A stretch of 64,000 bases of DNA from Streptomyces coelicoflavus (GTDB lineage Bacteria; Actinomycetota; Actinomycetes; Streptomycetales; Streptomycetaceae). The stretch lies in the NCBI RefSeq assembly GCF_003112555.1, contig NZ_BEWB01000012.1, positions 124,001 to 188,000 on the forward strand. Reading direction: 5' to 3'. Within the stretch, counting starts at the first letter, position 1. Every line of letters begins with the position of its first letter. Shown here piece after piece: positions 43,599 through 52,308 of this stretch. A program made the translations under genes and the position numbers. The notes beneath the pieces are model-generated. The model made no database searches. It was given only the letters and a program-made list of their open reading frames with translations, and was not told the DNA's origin.

Positions 43599-44567
43599 TC
43601 ACACAATCACACGCAGTGCACGGCGTACGCCTGTGAACGTCACGCTGGTGCGCAACCCCAGGTGGTCACCGTCCATCTGAAGGGGCAGAGGCACCTTCGA
43701 ATGCAAGGTGAACTCGGTCAGATCGTGCAGGGCGACCGCGTGCCGGCCGCGCGGTCCGCGCTCGGGGGACGAAGTGAGCAACTGGGTGCCATACCGGGCG
43801 ACCGCGGCGGTCGACAGCCGCTTGAGGCCGAAGACGTCGAGCGCGGTGTCGAACGAGGCCTGGGGGGAGGCGTAGATCGGACGGTTGCCGAGGAACGTCC
43901 ACGGGCAGGTGTTCGAAACTATGGACAGCACCAGATCGGTGACCGGGTCCTCGCCCGCCCGCTCCAGAGTGATCGTCCCGCTGCGGCGGTGCGGCTCACC
44001 GATGAGCTGGCGCACCACCTGGCGGACGTAGAGGGCGTGGGTCGACTTCTTGCCGCGCTCACGGTGCTGCTCGACGCGGCCGACCACGCCGGCGTCGAAG
44101 CCCAGGCCGGCGTTGAAGGTGAACCAGCGGGCCGGGACCGCCTCGTCCTCCGTGCCCGGCGTACCCGACGCCAGGCCCAGGCCGACGGTCCGTTCGCTGC
44201 CCTCGCGCAGGGCGTCCAGCAGGGCCCCGGTGGCCTCCACCGGTTGGTTGGGCAGGCCGAGGGCGCGGGCGAAGACGTTGGTGGAACCACCGGGGACGAC
44301 CGCGAGGCCGGGCAGGTGGTCGGGGTCGGGGCCCGCGTGCAGCAGGCCGTTGACGACCTCGTTCACCGTGCCGTCGCCGCCGAGGGCCACCACCAGGTCG
44401 ACGTCGTCGCTCTGCGCCGCCTGCCGGCCGAGGTCGCGTGCGTGGCCGCGGTACTCGGTGGTGACCGCCTCCAGCTTCATCTCGCTCGCGAGCGCGTGGA
44501 TCAGCACGTCGCGCGTACGCGCACTCGTGGTGGTTGCCGCCGGATTGACCACGAGAAGTGCACGCAT
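43599..44567 (-). CDS. Diacylglycerol/lipid kinase family protein
   Basis: A 322-residue DAGK-catalytic-domain protein. ATP-binding marks are LLVVNPAATT at the N-terminus, DLVVALGGDGTVNEVVNGLL near residue 57 (the GGDGT motif) and LAVVPGGSTNVFARALGLP near residue 85. Members phosphorylate diacylglycerol, or sphingoid or polyprenol-like lipids; the substrate is not clear from sequence. ATG 44567 is used. It starts about 135 bases from the divergent small membrane protein gene. Confidence 0.87.
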   Translation of the reverse strand: MRALLVVNPAATTTSARTRDVLIHALASEMKLEAVTTEYRGHARDLGRQAAQSDDVDLVVALGGDGTVNEVVNGLLHAGPDPDHLPGLAVVPGGSTNVFARALGLPNQPVEATGALLDALREGSERTVGLGLASGTPGTEDEAVPARWFTFNAGLGFDAGVVGRVEQHRERGKKSTHALYVRQVVRQLIGEPHRRSGTITLERAGEDPVTDLVLSIVSNTCPWTFLGNRPIYASPQASFDTALDVFGLKRLSTAAVARYGTQLLTSSPERGPRGRHAVALHDLTEFTLHSKVPLPLQMDGDHLGLRTSVTFTGVRRALRVIV

Positions 44568-44701
44568 GCTGTGCAGGGTACCTACTGGGCGGTACTCGGC
44601 CCAGGCCGATGTGAAGATCGCCACCGGGGGCCCGCGCCGCGTGATACGCCCGACACCCGGGCGGCCGGGGACGCGGGTGCGCCGACGGCTACCCTGCAGG
44701 G

Positions 44702-45154
44702 GTGAGCAGCGAGCAGACCCCCGACCCCGCCTCCCCGGCCGCCGAAGAGGCAGAGCCCCGCCCCGCCCGAGTGACCGCCGCGGCAGCGATCGCCGCGCTG
44801 GAGGGCCTGGCGCTCGTCGTCGGCGGCGCCTGGATGCTCGTGGAGGGCCTCACCGGGCACCCCGACGACCGGACCGCGGCCGTCACCGGCGGCATCACCC
44901 TGATCGTCCTCGCCCTGCTGCCGCTGCTCGCCGCCCGCGGGCTGCTCCGCCTGCGGGGGTGGAGCCGGGGGCCCGCCGTGATCACGCAGATCGTGGCGCT
45001 GCCCGTCGCCTACAACATGGCGGGGGCCGACAGCCTGGCCGTCCCCGCCGGCGTCGTGCTCGGTGTCGCGGCGCTCACCGCTCTGTACCTGCTCATCAAC
45101 CCCGAGACCACCCTGGCCCTCGGAATCCGGGGACCGGGCAACGCCGGGAAGTAG
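44702..45154 (+). CDS. Small integral membrane protein
   Basis: A 150-residue protein with an acidic/proline N-terminus (about 25 residues) and four hydrophobic segments, the first beginning ITAAAAIAALEG-like (ARVTAAAAIAALEGLALVVGG). No motif recognised. GTG start after AGGGGTGAG. It converges with sigH, 38 bases apart. Conserved next to sigH in streptomycetes as far as I recall. Confidence 0.8.
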   Translation: MSSEQTPDPASPAAEEAEPRPARVTAAAAIAALEGLALVVGGAWMLVEGLTGHPDDRTAAVTGGITLIVLALLPLLAARGLLRLRGWSRGPAVITQIVALPVAYNMAGADSLAVPAGVVLGVAALTALYLLINPETTLALGIRGPGNAGK

Positions 45155-45192
45155 CCTGCGGACGCCCCGCCCGCTGCCGGGCGGCCGCGCGG

Positions 45193-46278
45193 CTACTCCT
45201 CGACCAGCAGCTTCTCCCGCAGCTGCGCCAGCGTGCGGGCGAGCAGCCGCGACACGTGCATCTGCGAGATCCCGACCTCCTGCGCGATCTGGGACTGCGT
45301 CATGTTGCCGAAGAAGCGCAGCAGCAGGATGCGCTTCTCCCGCGGCGGAAGGTCTTCGAGCAGCGGCTTGAGCGACTCCCGGTACTCGACCCCCTCGAGG
45401 GCCTCGTCCTCGGCGCCGAGGGTGTCGGCGACGGCCGGGGACTCGTCGTCGGTGTCCGGGACGTCCAGGGACAGCGTGGAGTACGCGTTGGCCGACTCCA
45501 GGCCCTCCAGGACCTCCTCCTCCGAGATCGACAGCTTCTCGGCGAGCTCGTGGACCGTGGGGGAGCGGCCGTGCAGCTGGGAGAGCTCCGCCGTGGCCGT
45601 CGTCAGGGCCAGCCGCAGCTCCTGGAGCCGGCGCGGGACGCGCACCGCCCAGCCCTTGTCCCGGAAGTGCCGCTTGATCTCGCCGACGACCGTGGGTGTC
45701 GCGTACGTGGAGAACTCCACCCCGCGGTCCGGGTCGAAGCGGTCGACCGACTTGATCAGCCCGATTGTGGCGACCTGGGTGAGGTCGTCCAGGGGCTCGC
45801 CGCGGTTGCGGAAGCGGCGCGCGAGATGCTCGACGAGCGGCAGGTGCATGCGGACCAGCCGGTTGCGCAGCTCCGCGTACTCCGGGCTTTCCTTCGTCAG
45901 CGTGCGCAGCTCGGCGAACAGGAGGCGCGCACCGCTGCGGTCGTGCGGGTCGTGCCGTGTGCCCTGCGTGCCCCGTGCACCCGGCGCGTGGCCGTCGGAG
46001 TGTCGCTCGTGCTCGCTCATCGTCCCGCCCGTCGCCCTTTCCCGAGCCCGCTCCTCCGGTCGGACGGGCGGGACGGGGGTCTCCCCGGTCCGCTGCCCGT
46101 CGACCGGAGCGACGGCCTCGGGCGAGGTCTCGTCCTCCGGATGCGGCCGGGCCTGCTCGGGGATGCCGTCGATGCCGTCCGCCGTGCGTCGCGCCTCGTT
46201 CGGAGAACGTGTGCCCTCGGCCGGCAGCTCCCGTGTACCGCGCTCTTCGTCCCGCACCGGCCCGTCCCCGTCCCTCAC
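45193..46278 (-). CDS. sigH: SigB-family sigma factor SigH (osmotic stress/development)
   Basis: Sigma-H is a group 3 sigma factor for osmotic stress and aerial development. The 361-residue long form starts at GTG 46278, overlapping the anti-sigma stop. The first 85 residues are an unstructured Pro/Glu/Arg-rich extension; the sigma body starts near MSEHERHSDG (ATG 46020), which would give a 275-residue short form, in line with the multiple SigH forms known in S. coelicolor. Region 2 (LDDLTQVATIGLIKSVDRFD), region 3 and region 4 (GNMTQSQIAQEVGISQMHVSRLL) are complete. Confidence 0.93.
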   Translation of the reverse strand: MRDGDGPVRDEERGTRELPAEGTRSPNEARRTADGIDGIPEQARPHPEDETSPEAVAPVDGQRTGETPVPPVRPEERARERATGGTMSEHERHSDGHAPGARGTQGTRHDPHDRSGARLLFAELRTLTKESPEYAELRNRLVRMHLPLVEHLARRFRNRGEPLDDLTQVATIGLIKSVDRFDPDRGVEFSTYATPTVVGEIKRHFRDKGWAVRVPRRLQELRLALTTATAELSQLHGRSPTVHELAEKLSISEEEVLEGLESANAYSTLSLDVPDTDDESPAVADTLGAEDEALEGVEYRESLKPLLEDLPPREKRILLLRFFGNMTQSQIAQEVGISQMHVSRLLARTLAQLREKLLVEE

Positions 46279-46688
46279 GTCGGCCCGGGTCCCGCGCCGC
46301 GCTGTTTGTAGAGGCTGATCGAAACGGTTTTGTCCTCGTCCACGGCGGAGGAGACCTTGCCCGCGAGGGCGGAGAGCACCGTCCACGCGAAGGTGTCCCG
46401 CGACGGGGCATGGCCGTCCGTGGTCGGCGCCGAGACGGTGACCTCGAGCGAGTCGTCGACGAGGCGGAAGACGCAACTGAGCACCGAGCCGGGCACGGCC
46501 TGCTGAAGCAGGATCGCGCAGGCCTCGTCGACTGCGATGCGCAGGTCCTCGATCTCGTCGAGGGTGAAGTCCAAACGAGCTGCGAGGCCGGCCGTCGCCG
46601 TACGCAGCACCGACAGGTAGGCACCCGCGGCCGGCAGCCGGACTTCGACGAAGTCCTGGGTCGCGGGCTCGCCTGCGATCTGGGACAC
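46275..46688 (-). CDS. prsH: Anti-sigma factor for SigH (PrsH/UshX), HATPase type
   Basis: A 137-residue HATPase kinase-like anti-sigma factor of the RsbW/SpoIIAB family. The N box is IEDLRIAVDEACAILL with the catalytic-site Glu/Asn region and the later GHAPSRDTFAWTVLSAL replaces the glycine-rich lid, so ATP binding is present but somewhat divergent. GTG 46688 after GGAGGTGAGG is chosen; TTG 46700 and GTG 46694 are alternatives. It overlaps sigH by four bases, giving coupled expression. Confidence 0.9.
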   Translation of the reverse strand: MSQIAGEPATQDFVEVRLPAAGAYLSVLRTATAGLAARLDFTLDEIEDLRIAVDEACAILLQQAVPGSVLSCVFRLVDDSLEVTVSAPTTDGHAPSRDTFAWTVLSALAGKVSSAVDEDKTVSISLYKQRGAGPGPT

Positions 46689-46938
46689 CCTCACCTCCAA
46701 GGTGGTACAAGCGTTACAGGGCCGAGGGACGCCCCTCGGGATAACGCGACACGTGGTTCAGCGGTGACGTTATCGCGCTCCGAAGTTTCCTGTCCCCGAG
46801 ACCCCAACCCCGTGCTGTCACTCATAGTAAACACGTGAACACGCACAGTGGCTAGGGGGTCGGCGGGCTCAAATCGGAAGAGCGTGCGCCGGGTTGACGT
46901 ACCCAGACGTCAGACGGTCGAACCGTCCCGGGCAGAGG

Positions 46939-47199
46939 TCACACGAGGACGTGGTCGACGAAGCACCAGCGCCAGCTCTCCCCGGGCTCGAAGGTCCGCA
47001 TCACCGGATGACCGGTCTTCGCGTGATGCGCCGTCGCGTGCCGCCTCGGCGAGGAGTCGCAGCAGCCGACGTGACCGCAGCTGAGGCAGAGCCTCAACTG
47101 CACCGGGTCCGTGCCCTCGGCCAGGCACTCCGGGCAGGTCTCGCCGCACGGCTCGGGTTCCGGGTGCGGCAGCGCGTCGGCGTGCGTGCACTGTTTCAT
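46939..47199 (-). CDS. UBP-type zinc finger protein
   Basis: An 86-residue protein that is essentially one zf-UBP domain: CTHADALP..., CGETCPECLAEG, LCLSCGHVGCCDSS, HATAHHAKTGHPVMRTF and ESWRWCFVDH. In eukaryotes this domain binds free ubiquitin C-termini; in bacteria its role is unknown. ATG 47199; an internal start would shorten it. It is divergent from the antiporter gene with 61 bases between starts. Confidence 0.88.
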   Translation of the reverse strand: MKQCTHADALPHPEPEPCGETCPECLAEGTDPVQLRLCLSCGHVGCCDSSPRRHATAHHAKTGHPVMRTFEPGESWRWCFVDHVLV

Positions 47200-47260
47200 G
47201 ATTGCCAGGTTACGACGGGCGTGCGGATGACCGCGCGGAGAACGAGGGCGGGCGAGGACG

Positions 47261-48853
47261 ATGGACGTGATGCCGCTGCTGTTGCTGGTGGCGGGCAGTG
47301 CCGCGGTCGCCGGGGCGGGACGGCGCGTGCCGGTGCCGGTACCACTGCTGCTGGTCGCGGCGGGCCTGGTGGTGAGCTACGTCCCCGGCGTGCCCGACTA
47401 CACCCTCGACCCGCACGTCGTCCTGCCCCTGCTGCTGCCCCCGCTGCTCTACACGGCGGCCATCGACAGCTCCTACCTGGACCTGCGGGCACAGGCCCGG
47501 CCCGTGGCCCTGCTGTCCGTGGGCTACGTCCTGTTCGCCACCTTCGTCGTCGGCGGTGCGGCCTACTTCATCGTGCCGGGCCTGCCGCTGACCGCGGCGC
47601 TGGTGCTCGGCGCGGTCGTGGCGCCGCCGGACGCCGTCGCGGCCACGGCGGTCGCCCGGCGCGTGGGGCTGCCCTCCCGGGTCACCACGATCCTCCAGGG
47701 CGAGTCCCTGGTGAACGACGCCACCGCGATCACCGCCTTCAAGGTGGCGCTCGCGGCGGCCGTCGGCGAGGGCGCCACCTGGGCCGGCGGGATCGGCGAG
47801 TTCCTGATCGCCGCGGTGGGCGGCGTCGGTGTCGGGCTGGTCCTGATGGTGCCGCTGCACTGGCTGCGCACCCACCTGACGGAGGCGCTGCTGCAGAACA
47901 CGCTCTCCCTGCTGATCCCGTTCGTCGCCTACGCGGTCGCCGAGCAGGTGCACGCCTCGGGAGTGCTCGCGGTGGTCGTCGTCGCCCTCTACCTGGGCCA
48001 CCGCGCGTGGGAGGTCGACTTCGCCACCCGGCTCCAGGAGGAGGCGGTCTGGAAGATGGTCGCGTTCGTCCTGGAGTCGGCCGTGTTCGCCCTCATCGGA
48101 CTCCAGCTGCCCGTCGTCCTCAAGGGCCTGGGGGAGTACGAGGGCGCCGAAGCCGCCGGGTACGCCCTCGCCGTCTTCCTGGTGGTCGCCGTGGCGAGGT
48201 TCGTGTGGGTGTACCCGGCGACCTTCCTGCCCCGGCTGTCGGCACGCGTACGCGCGCGCGAGGGCGAGCTCTCCTGGAAGGGGCCGTTCGTGATCGGCTG
48301 GGCCGGGATGCGCGGCGTGGTCTCCCTGGCCATCGCCTTCTCCATCCCGCTCACCGTGCACGGCGGCGAGCCCTTCCCCGAGCGCAACCTCATCCTGTTC
48401 CTGACCTTCACGACGGTCATCGGCACGCTGGTCGTCCAGGGCGTCAGCCTGCCGCCGCTGATCCGCCTGCTGAAGTTCCCGGCGCGCGACACGCGGGCCG
48501 AGACACTGGCGGAGGCGAACGCCCAGGCGCAGGCCTCGCGGGTCGCGGACGAGCGCCTGGACGCCCTGCTCGCCGACGAGCGCAACGCCCTGCCGGCCCC
48601 GCTCGCCGACCGCCTGCGCACGGTCCTGGAGCGCCGCCGCAACGCGGTCTGGGAACGGCTGGGCCAGGTCAATCCCGTCACCGGCGAGACCGTCGACGAC
48701 ACCTACCGGCGGCTCTCCCGGGAGATGATCGGCGCCGAGCGCGAGGTCTTCGTCCGGTTGCGGGACGGCCGCTACATCGACGACGAGATGCTCCGGACAC
48801 TGCTGCGCCGGCTGGACCTGGAGGAGGCGGCGGCGTACCGGGAGACCACCTGA
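47261..48853 (+). CDS. CPA1-family Na+/H+ antiporter
   Basis: A 530-residue membrane antiporter with 12 predicted transmembrane segments in the first 400 residues and a cytoplasmic tail of about 110 residues. Family marks include VLGAVVAPPDAVAATAVARRVGLPSR and ILQGESLVNDATAITAFKVAL, with the ND ion-binding pair of CPA1 transporters, and GPFVIGWAGMRGVVSLAIAF. It exchanges Na+ or K+ for protons for pH and salt balance. Position next to sigH suggests an osmotic link, which is inference. Confidence 0.9.
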   Translation: MDVMPLLLLVAGSAAVAGAGRRVPVPVPLLLVAAGLVVSYVPGVPDYTLDPHVVLPLLLPPLLYTAAIDSSYLDLRAQARPVALLSVGYVLFATFVVGGAAYFIVPGLPLTAALVLGAVVAPPDAVAATAVARRVGLPSRVTTILQGESLVNDATAITAFKVALAAAVGEGATWAGGIGEFLIAAVGGVGVGLVLMVPLHWLRTHLTEALLQNTLSLLIPFVAYAVAEQVHASGVLAVVVVALYLGHRAWEVDFATRLQEEAVWKMVAFVLESAVFALIGLQLPVVLKGLGEYEGAEAAGYALAVFLVVAVARFVWVYPATFLPRLSARVRAREGELSWKGPFVIGWAGMRGVVSLAIAFSIPLTVHGGEPFPERNLILFLTFTTVIGTLVVQGVSLPPLIRLLKFPARDTRAETLAEANAQAQASRVADERLDALLADERNALPAPLADRLRTVLERRRNAVWERLGQVNPVTGETVDDTYRRLSREMIGAEREVFVRLRDGRYIDDEMLRTLLRRLDLEEAAAYRETT

Positions 48854-48883
48854 GCGGCGCACGGGTGCGGCGCCGGGGACCGC

Positions 48884-49792
48884 TCAGGGGAAGGGCCGGC
48901 CGGTGACGACCGCCGCCAGGGTCGTCCCGCGCGGGAAGGCGCCCTCCTCGGCGAGCGCGAGCAGGGCGTAGAGCAGCTTGGCGACGTAGACGCGCTCCAG
49001 GGGCAGGCCGTGGCGGTCCTCGAAGTCCTCGGCGAAGGCGTCGAGGCCGGGCGTCGTGCGGGCGTAGCCGCCGTGGTGGAAGCGCTCCTCCAGGCTCCAG
49101 ATGCCGCGCGGCCCGCCGAACGCGTGCTCCTGGAGCCGCCGTATGTCGCGCTCCAGGAAGCCGCCCTTGAGCACGGGTATGCCGAGGGCCCGCCGCCCCG
49201 CAGGGAGCCCGGCGGCCAGCCCGGCCAGCGTGCCACCGGTACCGCAGGCGACGGCGGCCACGTCGGCGTGTTCGCCCAGCTCCTCGCCCAGCGCGCGGCA
49301 GCCGCGGACGGCCTGTGGGCTGCTGCCCCCCTCGGGGACGACGACGGCGTCCTCGGCGTCCACCGCGCGCAGCAGCGCGGCCAGGGTCTCCGGTTCGCTC
49401 TTGCGGCGGTACGTCGAGCGGTCGACGAAGTGCAGCCGCATGCCGTCGGCGGCGCACCGCGCCAGCGAGGGGTTGAGCGGCAGGCCTGCCAGTTCCTGAC
49501 CGCGGACGACACCCACCGTGGGCAGCCCGAGCAGCCGTCCCGCGGCGGCCGCGGCCCGCAGGTGGTTGGAGTAGGCGCCGCCGAACGTGACGACCGTACG
49601 GCCGTCCGCCGTGGCGAGGTTCGGCGCCAGTTTCCGCCATTTGTTGCCCACCAGGTCGGGGTGGATCAGGTCGTCCCGCTTGAGCAGCAGCCGGACACCG
49701 CGCCGTTCGAAGCGCTCGTCGGCCACCTCCTGCAAGGGGGAGGGGAGACGGGGCCGCAGGGCGGCGAGGCCGAGGGAGTCGGTGCCGGTCAC
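48884..49792 (-). CDS. PLP-dependent ACC deaminase/D-cysteine desulfhydrase family enzyme
   Basis: A 302-residue fold-type II PLP enzyme. The PLP lysine is in LVGNKWRKLAPNL near residue 50; SNHLRAAAAAGRLLG holds the substrate site; the phosphate-binding loop is VACGTGGTLAGLAAG near residue 180. ACC deaminase and D-cysteine desulfhydrase share this fold and cannot be told apart safely by eye. GTG 49792 is used. It is followed on the same strand by an amidase gene, 107 bases away from its 5' end. Confidence 0.85.
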   Translation of the reverse strand: MTGTDSLGLAALRPRLPSPLQEVADERFERRGVRLLLKRDDLIHPDLVGNKWRKLAPNLATADGRTVVTFGGAYSNHLRAAAAAGRLLGLPTVGVVRGQELAGLPLNPSLARCAADGMRLHFVDRSTYRRKSEPETLAALLRAVDAEDAVVVPEGGSSPQAVRGCRALGEELGEHADVAAVACGTGGTLAGLAAGLPAGRRALGIPVLKGGFLERDIRRLQEHAFGGPRGIWSLEERFHHGGYARTTPGLDAFAEDFEDRHGLPLERVYVAKLLYALLALAEEGAFPRGTTLAAVVTGRPFP

Positions 49793-49899
49793 CCCGCCAT
49801 TGTCGCGCCGTCGCCCGCGCCGGACACCTCGCCTCGGCCGGTCCCGGACCTCGTCGGCCGGGTCCGGCCCCGTCAGGGACCGGTTCGGCCGGTCCGGGG

Positions 49900-50490
49900 T
49901 CATTTGAGCCGGTCGCGGATCCGCTCCCGCATCGATGTCATCGTGAAGCCGCGCGGATCCACCTTCCCCGGCTGCCACTCCAGGTGACCGAGGACGGACC
50001 GCTCGTTCCAGCCGTGGTGGCGGCACACCGCCGCGGCGGCCCGCTCGATCGCGTCCAGCTGCGCCGCCGGCCAGGGGTCGTCGCCGTCCCCGAGGTTCTC
50101 GCACTCGAAGCCGTAGAAGTGCCGGTTGCCGTCGGTGTCGGCCTCGTTGTCCGGGGGCGGCGCCTTCTCCGCGACGACGGCCCGCAGGACGTCGTCGTCG
50201 CCGGGACCGGCGTGGTTGGCGCGGCCGTAGCCGACCAGATGGACCGTGCCGTCCTTGGTGATGACGCCGTGGCACAGCGGGCCGGGCAGGTCGTCGTGGC
50301 CCTTGCGGCAGATCTCCACCGTCCGGGCGCTGCCCCTGGTGACCGTGTGGTGCAGCAGCACACCGTGCACGGGGCCCCATGGGCCCTTGTGGTCGCGGTT
50401 GTGCTCCCGCCAGTCGCCCACCTCGACGACGGTGAGGCCCTCCGCCTTCAGGGCCTTGAGGAAACTGCTCGCGGACATGGGTGAGGCCAC
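49900..50490 (-). CDS. N-acetylmuramoyl-L-alanine amidase (amidase_2/PGRP fold)
   Basis: A 196-residue zinc amidase domain without a signal peptide. Zinc ligands are the first His in VLLHHTVTRG near residue 47 and the His in LGHLEWQPGKVDPRGF near residue 165, with KGHDDLPGPLCHGVITKDG between. Such proteins cleave peptidoglycan stem peptides; many streptomycete copies are cell-bound or exported without a recognisable signal. GTG 50490 follows AAGGAG at six bases. It is divergent from the encapsulin gene. Confidence 0.88.
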   Translation of the reverse strand: MASPMSASSFLKALKAEGLTVVEVGDWREHNRDHKGPWGPVHGVLLHHTVTRGSARTVEICRKGHDDLPGPLCHGVITKDGTVHLVGYGRANHAGPGDDDVLRAVVAEKAPPPDNEADTDGNRHFYGFECENLGDGDDPWPAAQLDAIERAAAAVCRHHGWNERSVLGHLEWQPGKVDPRGFTMTSMRERIRDRLK

Positions 50491-50816
50491 GGCCGGCTCC
50501 TTCCCGCTGCGCGACGACCGCCCGACGCGGCCGCCTCGTACGGGGCTTGTACCGAAACGGAGCGGCTCCTATTACTTGTTCGGTCCGTGTGCGAGCCGTT
50601 TCGGACAATCTCGTCCCGGCCGTCGGCGCCGAACCGGGCCGCCCCGAGTCGGACATGTCGCCGAGATGCCGAACAAGCCCTCATGTCTGCCCCGGCGGCA
50701 CGTGATCCATTCCCGCTCTTTCGTGTAATAGCACCGGCACGCTCCGTGAGGAAGGCTGGTCCACGCACATCGATGCCGGGCCCAGCCGTCCGGCATGACC
50801 GGGAGGGCAATTCCTT
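50491..50816. other. Promoter region between the amidase and encapsulin genes
   Basis: A 326-base divergent intergenic region with no protein-like frame. It contains an AT-richer stretch near 50565-50600 (TATTACTTGTTCGG) and the encapsulin RBS (GGGAGGG at 50801-50807). I find no clear -35/-10 pair. Confidence 0.5.
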
Positions 50817-52223
50817 ATGTCGGTAGGCGAAGAGGTCCGCACCGAGCAGACCAGGCCGCAGCAGAGCCTCGGCACGGCGGCCGCGCGGAACCTGGCCACC
50901 ACCACCAAGTCCGTTCCCCAGATGCAGGAGATCAGCTCGCGCTGGCTGCTGCGCACGCTCCCCTGGGTGGACATTCAGGGCGGCACGTACCGCGTGAACC
51001 GGCGGATGACCTTCGCCGTCGGCGACGGCCGCGTGACGTTCGTGAAGACCGGGGACCGGGTCGAGGTCATCCCCGCGGAGCTGGGCGAACTGCCGGCCCT
51101 GCGCTCGTACGAGGACGACGAGGTCCTGTCGGAGCTCGCGCAGCGCTGTGAGCAGCGGGAGTTCGGCCCCGGTGAGGTCATCGCCTCGTTCGGCGGCCGG
51201 ACCGACGAGGTGTACCTGCTGGCGCACGGCAAGGTCGAGAAGATCGGCACCGGTCCCTACGGCGACGACGCGGTGCTCGGCGTCCTCGCCGACGGCGCCT
51301 ACTTCGGCGACCAGGCGCTCCTGGACGGGGACGCCATCTGGGAGTACACCGCCCGCACGGTCACCGCCTGCACGGTGCTCGTGCTGCCCCGCCAGGAGGT
51401 GGAGCAGGTCGCGGAGCGGGCCGACTCCCTGCGCGAGCACCTGGAGCAGCGACGCGCGATCCCGGAGCAGCGCACCAACAAGCACGGCGAGAAGGAGATC
51501 GACCTCGCCGCCGGCCACAGCGGCGAGCCGGACATCCCGCACACCTTCGTCGACTACGAGGCCCGGCCCCGTGAGTACGAACTGAGCGTCGCCCAGACCG
51601 TGCTGCGCATCCACTCCCGCGTGGCCGACCTGTACAACCAGCCGATGAACCAGACCGAGCAGCAGATCCGGCTGACGGTCGAGGCGCTGAAGGAGCGCCA
51701 GGAGCACGAGCTCATCAACAACCGCGAGTTCGGCCTGCTGCACAACTGCGAGTACGACCAGCGCATCCAGCCGCACGAAGGCGTGCCCGGTCCGGACGAC
51801 CTCGACGAGTTGCTGAGCCGCCGGCGCGGCACCAAGCTGCTCCTCGCCCACCCGCGGGCCATCGCCGCCATCGGCCGAGAGTTCAACAGGCGCGGACTCG
51901 TCCCGGAGACCATCGACGTCGCCGGGAACCGCATCCCGACCTGGCGCGGTGTGCCGATCTACCCGTGCAACAAGATCCCGGTCACCGAGGCCCGTACGTC
52001 CTCGATCATCGCGATGCGTACCGGCGAGCAGGACCAGGGCGTCATCGGCCTGCGGGCCACCGGCATCCCCGACGAGATCGAGCCGAGTCTGTCGGTGCGC
52101 TTCATGGGCATCAACGAACAGGCCATCATCAAGTACCTGGTCACGGCCTACTACTCGGCCGCGGTCCTCGTGCCGGACGCGCTCGGCGTCCTGGAGAACG
52201 TCGAGATCGGCCGCTGGCAGTGA
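50817..52223 (+). CDS. Family 2B encapsulin shell protein with internal cyclic-nucleotide-binding domain
   Basis: This 468-residue protein matches the Family 2B encapsulin/EshA type. The N-arm (SVPQMQEISSRWLLRTLPWVDIQGG) opens an HK97-fold shell protomer. A cyclic-nucleotide-binding domain is inserted at about residues 95-210 (FGPGEVIASFGGRTDEVYLLAHGKV ... YFGDQALLDGD split by its beta-roll), and the HK97 body resumes with ANNxAFGLL-like INNREFGLLHNCEYDQRIQPHEG and ends NVEIGRWQ. Family 2B shells assemble into about 24 nm T=1 capsids and enclose terpene cyclases or prenyl transferases. The next gene is such a prenyl synthase, 85 bases downstream. Whether cNMP ligands are bound is not visible. 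Confidence 0.9.
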   Translation: MSVGEEVRTEQTRPQQSLGTAAARNLATTTKSVPQMQEISSRWLLRTLPWVDIQGGTYRVNRRMTFAVGDGRVTFVKTGDRVEVIPAELGELPALRSYEDDEVLSELAQRCEQREFGPGEVIASFGGRTDEVYLLAHGKVEKIGTGPYGDDAVLGVLADGAYFGDQALLDGDAIWEYTARTVTACTVLVLPRQEVEQVAERADSLREHLEQRRAIPEQRTNKHGEKEIDLAAGHSGEPDIPHTFVDYEARPREYELSVAQTVLRIHSRVADLYNQPMNQTEQQIRLTVEALKERQEHELINNREFGLLHNCEYDQRIQPHEGVPGPDDLDELLSRRRGTKLLLAHPRAIAAIGREFNRRGLVPETIDVAGNRIPTWRGVPIYPCNKIPVTEARTSSIIAMRTGEQDQGVIGLRATGIPDEIEPSLSVRFMGINEQAIIKYLVTAYYSAAVLVPDALGVLENVEIGRWQ

Positions 52224-52308
52224 CGTCACTGTCCCGGACGCCGTGTCCCCGCCCTCCCGGGCGGGTACACCCCCGGGGTACGGACGGCCCCAGGGGGAAG
52301 GTGAGTCC

